Program-made: the position numbers and the translations under genes
Part shown: positions 58,115-64,000 of the stretch, piece by piece
Layout of the letters: each line of letters opens with the position of its first letter
How positions within the stretch are numbered: the stretch's first letter is position 1
The notes under the pieces: model-generated
Seen by the model: only the letters and a program-made list of their open reading frames with translations
The model's database searches: none
What the model was told of the DNA's origin: nothing
Assembly (NCBI GenBank): GCA_947044405.1
Contig: CAMRHE010000352.1
Coordinates: forward strand, 248,001-312,000
Source of the DNA: Leptodactylus fallax
Lineage: Eukaryota > Chordata > Amphibia > Anura > Leptodactylidae
Reading direction: 5' to 3'
DNA: 64,000 nt

Positions 58115-59068
58115 TACCCTCCCCCTCAGCTCACTACCCATGGGGTGAGCTACAATGGGACGAGACATCCTATGATGAAGTCCCTCTTCAACTCTGCATG
58201 CCTGTCCAGTGACTCTCCAGAAGTCCCAATCTGGCGGTCTCTTCTTCCAGATTCCGGTTACTCGACACTTCCGGTTTCTCATCACTTTAACTGCTACGTC
58301 AAGATCCTGGCCATTCTGTGCAAAGGCAAGTTTTTCTTCATCACCTTCACAATTCGCCATACAGTGGATCACATCATTTCCATCACATTTCTCGCCATAA
58401 TCTTCAGCCATCCCATTGCATGACTTTGATCCCTTTAGTGAATAGCCATAAAAATCTTCATCTTCACCTATCATGAATTCACAGGAGCTCAGAGACCAAC
58501 TAACACGTACTTCATGCACATCAATGTCTTTAGAGTATAACTGTATCATGGGAACTTTTTCCGTAACCTTCATCTCAAAGCAAATTTTGCCATCACCATC
58601 AAGGCTTAGAAGTTTAGGAGACATAGGCTGCTTGCTCTCCTCTTTGTTTGAGATACGCAATCTCTGTACTGCAATATCTTCTTCTACACGAGGGCCATAC
58701 CGTACACCCTCACAAAATAGCTCACGCTGAACTACATTTTCTGGCATGTCTTTAACAACTGTCACATCATTGGTGACATGTAACCATATCGTACTTCCTG
58801 ACTCCCCCTTCACAGACAACATGGAGTCATTCACCGTTTGTCCACCAGACATTTGGCTAGAGACAGGCACAGCAACACCTTTATCCACAATGGCTTCAGA
58901 CACTTTAGCTGTTGGGACAACATATGCGTGGTCAGTCTTCTTACAGACTCTTGTTCCACACTTTTGGTGACCCTTCACCTTATTTACCATCTCACAGCCC
59001 TGTAGGCTTTGGACCTCATTGGTTTGAGGCTGGACCCACTCTGTCACAGGCAGTGTGTGACCAACCAC
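57917..59068 (-). CDS. Unrecognised ORF2 of the LTR element (up to 383 codons)
   Basis: The minus-strand frame is open from upstream of 59,068 to its stop at about 57,917, inside the 3' LTR; about 318 codons lie in the internal region. It overlaps the end of the myosin-like ORF by 25 bases in the -1 frame. Its first possible start is GTG; there is no ATG near, so expression by frameshifting or as a continuation of ORF1 is more likely than independent initiation. The protein is acidic with several cysteines, alternating strand-like segments ([37 protein letters not shown]) and a tryptophan-rich end ([12 protein letters not shown]). I recognise no domain. It could be another captured host sequence or a diverged gag/env remnant. 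Confidence 0.6.
   Translation of the reverse strand: MVGHTLPVTEWVQPQTNEVQSLQGCEMVNKVKGHQKCGTRVCKKTDHAYVVPTAKVSEAIVDKGVAVPVSSQMSGGQTVNDSMLSVKGESGSTIWLHVTNDVTVVKDMPENVVQRELFCEGVRYGPRVEEDIAVQRLRISNKEESKQPMSPKLLSLDGDGKICFEMKVTEKVPMIQLYSKDIDVHEVRVSWSLSSCEFMIGEDEDFYGYSLKGSKSCNGMAEDYGEKCDGNDVIHCMANCEGDEEKLAFAQNGQDLDVAVKVMRNRKCRVTGIWKKRPPDWDFWRVTGQACRVEEGLHHRMSRPIVAHPMGSELRGRVCKYVSQRALLSDPGQARKGPQPRLWVVACNSRGAGASCRKQEVVDQRGRRERLCPTGLASTEVCC
58117..58127 (-). promoter_or_regulatory. Polypurine tract
   Basis: On the minus strand GAGGGGGAGGG lies two bases before the 3' LTR start, the expected place for the plus-strand primer. Confidence 0.85.
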
Positions 59069-61353
59069 AGTTTTTTCTTCTGTTGGACCTTCTTTGGCCT
59101 CTCACATTTTGCAGGATCACTCATGTCTGTCTGACTTAATGATTCTCCTTTCTCTGCCTCTATGCTGGCAGCTTTTTCCAATTCTAACGCCTTCTGTAAC
59201 GCACAAATCTCTGATTCCAGCTCCAAAACTTTCTTCACTGCGACATTTTTCTGTACCGCTTCCATCTCAGTCTTTACTAGTGCACACTGCAGCTTTATTT
59301 CTGACTCGCGCTTCACTTGATCCATCTGCAACTCCAGCTGTTCCTTGATGCGTGCAATTTCCTCCTGATGGTGCACTTGCACCTTTAGTTTAGCAACAAG
59401 CATTTTTAGATCTACAATCTCAGCATACAAATTAGACAGGTTTCCCTCAAACTGAATCTTCATGTCTTCTATCTGGAGGTCCAATTCTCTCTTGGCCTTT
59501 TCCAGCTTGTCATAAGCATTAGTTTTGTTCTCATACAATATCTGCACAGATTCCAGGTTTTTCTCAACTTCATCCTTGGAGCTAACCAAATTCTCCATTT
59601 CAATGCACAGTTGCTTGTTGAGCCTCTCTAACTTGGCCTTCAATTCAAGGGCCTCTGCTTCAGCACGGTCATGTTCTTCTGCATATCTAGCAGAAAGAGT
59701 CTTCTCTTCACCAAGCAGCTGATCAAACTTTTTCTGCTTCCTTTCCAAATTTGACACCATCCGATGTTCATGATCAAGGTCTACACCTACATCTTCTAGT
59801 TCCTGCTGCAGTCTAATTTTCGTCTTCTCAAGTTTGTCATAAGCAGCAACCTTTTCCTCAAACCGTTGATTTGTAGCTTCTAGCTCCTTTTGCAACCTTT
59901 CCTTTAGTTCTTCAACAGAGTCCAAGGACCCAATACTATCTTCCATTTTTTTCTTCATATCAGTCGCCTGAGCCTGTAGTGTTGAAATCTGCTTTATCAA
60001 ATATCTTTTTGCTATTTCCTCTTCCTCTAGTTGCTCAAGGAAACCATTTTTCTCATCTTCCATTTGTTTTAGTTTTGTACTAAGGTCAAGCTTCTGACAA
60101 GTTTCTTCTTGCAAAAGTTCCTGAGTATCCTGAAGCTGAAATTCTAGTGTAGAAAAATCTTTGGAAAGTTTGATAAACTTGCTGTCTGCTTGAGAAAGAA
60201 GCCTTGTGACATTATCCAATTCCACCTGTAGTCTATTTGCCTTGCCTAGCAGTTCTGCTTGAAATCTATCCCCTTCTGTGACTTTTAGTTGCATCACTTG
60301 AAGTTGAGTCTCTACTTTTTTATGACTCTCCTGTAAGGTTTGCACTTTCTGAGCATGGACAGACGACATCTCCATCAAATCTTTGTCTTTATTTTGCACC
60401 AAAACAGACAACTTCTCATTATCTTCACAAGATCCTGACAGCGCCCTCTCCAGGCTACATATTCTAGCTTTGAGTTCACTTTCTCTTTGTTCCAGAACTC
60501 CAGCTCTGCTTCGCCATTCGTGGATTTCACCATTTAGGCGAACCTGATGCAAGTTTTGCTCTGACTGCAATGTCTGCACCACAGATTCTAAATCACTCTC
60601 TCGGTCAGACACATACTTCCTCAGCTCTGCAATTTCATTTTCTTTGTAAGATAAGGCAACCGAAAGTTTTTCACACATCCTGACTTTGTCATCCAGACAT
60701 TCTGACTGACTCTGCAAAAATTCACTTCTCTCACGTTTAGCAGTTTCAAGGTCATCTCTTAATTTTTCAATGACACTCTCTTTGACAATGGAGTCTTGAA
60801 CATGCTGCTCCTTTAAATCCTGCAATTGCTTCTCAAGCACTTGCTTTTGCTCTACACTCTGTATCACTTCATTAGATAGAGCACATTTCATTTCTGCAAA
60901 CTCCTTCTTAGTGACACAGTCCATTCCAGGCAAACCCAGTACCACATTTTCACAATGACTAGGATATAACCTCTTCATAGAGTTAAGCTCTGCCTTCAAC
61001 TTAAGGTTCTCTCTTTCTGATACCAAAAGTTGCCATTTCCAATCAGATATTTCATTCTGATACATGAACTTGATGGTTTTATTCTCATCTTGAAGCTGCT
61101 GCACCCTAACATTTTCATCTTTGGCACTTTGCACTCCATTATGAGACACACACTCAGCAGGGACATATTCCATCATAGAACAGAGGTGCTTTAGAAAAAT
61201 TGAGTCACTCTCATGCAACCCTTTATCTTTACTTGCATTCCACCTGATCTGTTCCGGGTTTTGTGTCTCTCTGCATTCAGACTGCTGCCCTAATAAACCT
61301 GAGCATAACTTCTGTGCTTTTTTACAAGCTGAAATTCTCTTTTTCTTGCCCAT
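59044..61353 (-). CDS. Captured coiled-coil ORF with non-muscle myosin II rod homology (769 aa)
   Basis: An ATG at 61,353 in a good context (ACCATGG) opens 769 codons without a stop on the minus strand. The first ~45 residues are basic ([15 protein letters not shown]). From about residue 75 nearly everything is heptad-repeat coiled coil. Residues ~344-635 (60,324-59,449) match the rod of non-muscle myosin II heavy chain: [63 protein letters not shown] and SSKDEV. Compared with my memory of MYH9/MYH10 the rod is missing a short internal block after RAEAEA. The region has no introns, whereas the host gene is split into many exons there, so it came from spliced mRNA. No motor domain, IQ motif or tailpiece is present. 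In myosin this segment dimerises and assembles filaments; here it could interfere with these or act as a Gag-like scaffold (inference). Confidence 0.88.
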   Translation of the reverse strand: MGKKKRISACKKAQKLCSGLLGQQSECRETQNPEQIRWNASKDKGLHESDSIFLKHLCSMMEYVPAECVSHNGVQSAKDENVRVQQLQDENKTIKFMYQNEISDWKWQLLVSERENLKLKAELNSMKRLYPSHCENVVLGLPGMDCVTKKEFAEMKCALSNEVIQSVEQKQVLEKQLQDLKEQHVQDSIVKESVIEKLRDDLETAKRERSEFLQSQSECLDDKVRMCEKLSVALSYKENEIAELRKYVSDRESDLESVVQTLQSEQNLHQVRLNGEIHEWRSRAGVLEQRESELKARICSLERALSGSCEDNEKLSVLVQNKDKDLMEMSSVHAQKVQTLQESHKKVETQLQVMQLKVTEGDRFQAELLGKANRLQVELDNVTRLLSQADSKFIKLSKDFSTLEFQLQDTQELLQEETCQKLDLSTKLKQMEDEKNGFLEQLEEEEIAKRYLIKQISTLQAQATDMKKKMEDSIGSLDSVEELKERLQKELEATNQRFEEKVAAYDKLEKTKIRLQQELEDVGVDLDHEHRMVSNLERKQKKFDQLLGEEKTLSARYAEEHDRAEAEALELKAKLERLNKQLCIEMENLVSSKDEVEKNLESVQILYENKTNAYDKLEKAKRELDLQIEDMKIQFEGNLSNLYAEIVDLKMLVAKLKVQVHHQEEIARIKEQLELQMDQVKRESEIKLQCALVKTEMEAVQKNVAVKKVLELESEICALQKALELEKAASIEAEKGESLSQTDMSDPAKCERPKKVQQKKKLWLVTHCL

Positions 61354-61912
61354 GGTTTACTAACAAAATTACACAATATTCCACAGCAACCTTGGTTTCA
61401 ACCGGCAGCAACTTTTTACTATCTTCTGCAGTCACCTGTATTCAAACAGTTAACTTATGTGCCACTACAACAACCAGCATTTTCTTCTGTCTTCCACAGA
61501 AAACACCAACATGGCACCATAGCCTTTCACATACACTTGTTTATGTGGCACTACAACAACCAGCATTTTCTTCTGTCTTCCACAGAAAACATCAACATGG
61601 CACCATAGCCTTTCACATAGACTGTTTGCAATATCCATCTTCTATACACATTGCATACTTTCTTGCCATCAGCAAACACTTCACAGACTTCTGTGCCACA
61701 GTATACACAAAGTCCATTCCCTGGATTCCTCATCCAGAGTTTTACTTTCACCAGGTTTTTTGCACACACTTTTGCTATGTTGCAATTCACTCACCCCATT
61801 CTGGGCTTCTCAGTTGAAATCACCAATTTCTTCCAGCTGTAGGCCACAATGCACACTTAGCAGTACTGCAGTCACCAATCACTTGTCTTCCAGGACTTGC
61901 GTGGATCTCTTT
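61354..61912 (-). other. Leader of the LTR element, with an 86-bp tandem duplication
   Basis: Between primer site and ORF1, 86-bp units at 61,455-61,540 and 61,541-61,626 (CACTACAACAACCAGCATTT core) are nearly identical direct repeats. No ORF is apparent. By position this would hold the packaging signal. Confidence 0.85.
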
Positions 61913-61931
61913 ATGCCCGCATTCTCCACCA
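61913..61931 (-). promoter_or_regulatory. Primer binding site, tRNA-Ala (19/19)
   Basis: On the minus strand TGGTGGAGAATGCGGGCAT starts two bases after the 5' LTR. It is fully complementary to the 3' end of a vertebrate tRNA-Ala(AGC) isodecoder as I recall it (…ATGCCCGCATTCTCCA plus CCA). Confidence 0.85.
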
Positions 61932-61933
61932 TA

Positions 61934-62357
61934 TGTGATAATTTGGGGAATTAAACTCAAAATGGCGGCTGCTTCTGGTCCGGACAGCGGTGGTTCATGG
62001 TACTGGGCTCCGGAAAGATAGCTTTCAGACGGTCCAAGCGTAAATAAATGTGGCTTTATTCAGCTTAACTGCAACACAGCAAAACAACAAAAAACCTATG
62101 CCACAGTTAGGGCCTAACTCACTCCTTGAGCCCCTAACTGTCCTGACTGTTGCTCAGCTCTAGCAACAGACCTCTGTGGACGCCAGCCCTGTGGGACAGA
62201 GCCTCTCTCTCCGTCCTCGCTGGTCCACTACTTCCTGCTTCCTGCAGGATGCTCCAGCCCCTCTGGAGTTACATGCCACCACCCAAAGGCGTGGCTGAGG
62301 GCCTTTTCTGGCCTGGCCTGGGTCGCTCAACAGCGCCCTCTGGCTCACATACTTACA
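61934..62357 (-). promoter_or_regulatory. 5' LTR of the myosin-carrying element
   Basis: 424 bp, TGTAAGTATG to TTATCACA on the minus strand. It should contain the promoter that drives the coiled-coil ORF. An AATAAA (minus) is in the position equivalent to that in the other LTR. Confidence 0.93.
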
Positions 62358-62361
62358 ATAT

Positions 62362-63540
62362 AAATAATTAATCAGATCCTTCTCCTTTTCCAGTATAATG
62401 AAGGAAGAACCTTCCCGCCAACTGTGTAATTATAAAGAAGAACAAGAAAAAAATACCTTATATCTAGGAAGGGAGCCTTGTGTCTGCTGTTAGGACTAAG
62501 GGAAAACAGATTAACATCATAATCAATGCTTCCCTTACATCCCACCAGCAGCGCAATGATGGGGATTTTGCAAGCAGAACCCCGAGGCAGGGCCCTCTTA
62601 AAGGACTGAATTCAAAATAGTATACCCAAAGGCAGTAGCTTCTAAGGTTTGAAAATTTAATCTATAATGGTTACAAACGTTTGGTGTGAACTCCAAGAGG
62701 ATGCTGAACAAATTTGTTCCATAGATCTGGTCAAGTTCGCTTTAACAAAGTCAGGGGGATCTAACCCCTGAGAGGTAAAGGTTAATCGAATAGCCTCCTT
62801 AATCCAACTAGCCAGGGTTGGCTTGGAGGCTTTAAGACCTTTATTGGCTCTTCTGCATCTCAGGGATTTTTCGAGATAAATCCTTAGACATCTTGAAATG
62901 TCGAGTAAATGGAGATTAACCCCTTCAGGAGAGGATGGATCAGAAAGGAATACAGGGAGAGATATGATCTGATTAACAATCGTATAAAATGGTACCTTAG
63001 GTAAAAAAAAAAAAAAACAGGCAAGAATCTTAGTTGGACTCTGTCTGAGTGGAAACTTACTGTATGTAAGGATCCACAAATTACAGAGTTTGAAATTTAC
63101 CAATCCTCTTGACAGATGTTACAGCCAGAAAAAAAAAACAAAAAAAAAAATTGAATGTAAGAAATTTTACCTCAACCTCCTCGAGGGGCTTAAAAGGGGG
63201 ATCAAGCAACCCCTTCAAAACAATTTGATAAATCTCATTGAGGGATTGGATAAGAAATTGAAGGTCTTAACCTAGAAGCACCTCTAAGAAATCTTTTTAC
63301 TGGAAGGTCCTGGGATAGTTGTTTCCCCAGGCAAACAGACAAGGCCAATGTCTGAACCTTCAGGGTTGAAGAACTAAGGCCCTTGTCTAGGCTGTCCTGA
63401 AGAAAAGTCAATATATTTGCAATAGAGGGATCAGAGCTATCAACTCCCTTTGATGCCACCCAGGACATAAAGATGGAATGTATCCTGGCATAGTTCCAAT
63501 TGGTAGACTACAATTGGTAGACCAGAGGTCCTCAATGACT
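62362..63540 (-). mobile_element. DIRS-like retroelement B with tyrosine recombinase remains
   Basis: The piece right of the LTR insertion continues the DIRS terminal sequence (AAATAATTAATCAGATCC; equivalent to 53,898 onward). The internal complementary segments (GGACTAAGGGAAAACAGATT, CCCACCAGCAGCGCAATGAT) follow, and then recombinase coding sequence on the minus strand. It lies in the opposite orientation to DIRS fragment A. Confidence 0.8.
62640..63480 (-). pseudogene. DIRS tyrosine recombinase, degraded
   Basis: On the minus strand the N-terminal part (63,468-63,235) reads ILTFLQDSLDKGLSSSTLKV and KRFLRGASRLRPS, the core-binding region of DIRS recombinases. The C-terminal part (62,960-62,657) reads ASKPTLASWIKEAIRLTF, NLTRSMEQICSASSWSSHQT. 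The usual HxxR box has lost its His (NLTR), and the catalytic Tyr after WSS…TF is not evident. Frameshifts lie between the two parts. It would have joined the circular DNA copy to the genome. Confidence 0.82.
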
Positions 63541-64000
63541 GGGCCGTGGAACACTTGGCACCGGGCCGCCCAGTCATTAAGGGCCTCTGTATGCTACTAG
63601 ATGTCGGCTGATGCTGCTATGCTGTGTGTAATCTGCAGCACTGGAGCATCGGCCGACACCTAGTAAGTGTCCACAGTACTACCTGATTACTAATGCAGCT
63701 CCTGGGATCTCTTCTACAACATAGGATGTATGCATCATCTATTCTGCAACCCAGGACCTTTTCTATGGTACAACTGGGGCCAGGGGAGTAGCATAGAAGA
63801 TGCACACATCCTGTGAGTCAGAAGAGATCCCGGGAGCTGCATTAGTAAGCAGGTAAGTATAATGTAATAGTAACTATAGTAACATTATGAGGGGGGCTAT
63901 TACCTGTGGGGGCACTACTAGGGCTCTATTACAGTAATAGTGCCCCCCACAGTTAATAACAGTCCCCTCATACACAGTTATTAACTGTAGGGGGGCACTA
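63541..64000. repeat. Palindromic non-autonomous element running off the window
   Basis: AATGCAGCTCCTGGGATCTC (about 63,690) is mirrored by GATCCCGGGAGCTGCATT (about 63,825-63,843), and ACTGGGCCG… / …CGGCCCAGT-like pieces are near 63,538-63,575. After 63,890 short units of GTGGGGGGCACTA type repeat in both orientations. The right end is outside the window. Confidence 0.75.

Larger units (their letters stand above)
57691..62357 (-). mobile_element. Non-autonomous LTR retroelement carrying a myosin-rod-like ORF
   Basis: Two direct 424-bp LTRs (57,691-58,114 and 61,934-62,357) begin TGTAAGTATG and end TTATCACA on the minus strand. ATAT flanks both sides (57,687-57,690 and 62,358-62,361), a 4-bp duplication. 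A tRNA-Ala primer site follows the right-hand (5') LTR, and a purine tract precedes the left-hand (3') LTR. The internal 3.8 kb has no RT, integrase, protease or zinc knuckle. Instead it holds a 769-codon coiled-coil ORF and a second long ORF. It must have been copied by proteins supplied in trans. LTR divergence is about five substitutions in 424. Confidence 0.95.

Noticed and set aside
61263..61842. 184-codon plus-strand frame opposite the leader of the LTR element
   Set aside because: It overlaps the tandem duplication and primer region on the non-coding strand and has no recognisable domain.
57691..62357. Simple processed pseudogene of myosin
   Set aside because: The ORF is flanked by matching LTRs, a primer site and a purine tract with a target duplication around the whole unit, and the coding frame has no poly(A) tail or own duplication.

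Overview
This is repeat-rich vertebrate nuclear DNA, most probably from an anuran amphibian. The main evidence is the mix of Tc1/mariner, hAT, piggyBac-type, CR1/L2-like, Rex1-like, L1/Tx1, DIRS and Ty3/gypsy elements with an endogenous retrovirus, plus dispersed repeats (CCCCTTCCCGCC type, TAGAGATGAGCGAA type, a tRNA-headed SINE) of a kind I associate with frog genomes. I see no ordinary host gene with exons, no rRNA or tRNA gene and no CRISPR array. Nearly every coding trace belongs to a mobile element.

Region 1 (1-22.4 kb) is a nested stack. One CR1-like LINE on the minus strand is cut in two: its reverse transcriptase part is at 1-557 and its endonuclease part at 21,242-22,396. About 20.7 kb lies between them and is bounded on both sides by terminal repeats of the same Tc1 family. 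Inside are a complete Tc1-like element, two tails of a non-autonomous hAT-like element, a truncated Ty3/gypsy element, a minisatellite whose unit changes orientation, and a complete two-LTR endogenous retrovirus (6,018-19,863, TGGGG target duplication). The provirus has a tRNA-Arg-type primer site, gag, pro, pol and env, all with lesions, and itself carries another Tc1-like element. Proviral signals visible here include a UGA-CGG junction between gag and protease, and a phase-0 splice donor/acceptor pair linking the first five gag codons to env.

Region 2 (22.4-38 kb) holds relics: an internally deleted L1/Tx1 LINE, an 84-bp perfect hairpin, a second minisatellite, a Tc1-like element inserted in a TA microsatellite, several foldback MITEs, and a 5'-truncated L1/Tx1 insertion with a poly(A) tail and 14-bp target duplication.

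Region 3 (38-53.6 kb) has a full-length hAT transposon (8-bp duplication GTTATATC) whose transposase frame is broken only by two TGA codons. It is followed by a CR1-like LINE with ORF1 and ORF2 parts that is split by a piggyBac-type element at TTAA, arrays of a ~360-bp unit, a SINE, a CR1 3' end and a Rex1-like LINE.

Region 4 (53.6-64 kb) is the most unusual. Two DIRS fragments lie in opposite orientations. Inserted in the terminal repeat of the second is a complete non-autonomous LTR retroelement (57,691-62,357, minus strand) with 424-bp LTRs, a 19/19 tRNA-Ala primer site and a purine tract, but no gag or pol. It carries an uninterrupted 769-codon coiled-coil ORF that includes a stretch closely resembling the rod of non-muscle myosin II heavy chain, overlapped in the -1 frame by a long unrecognised ORF. 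This looks like an LTR retroelement that captured a spliced host mRNA.
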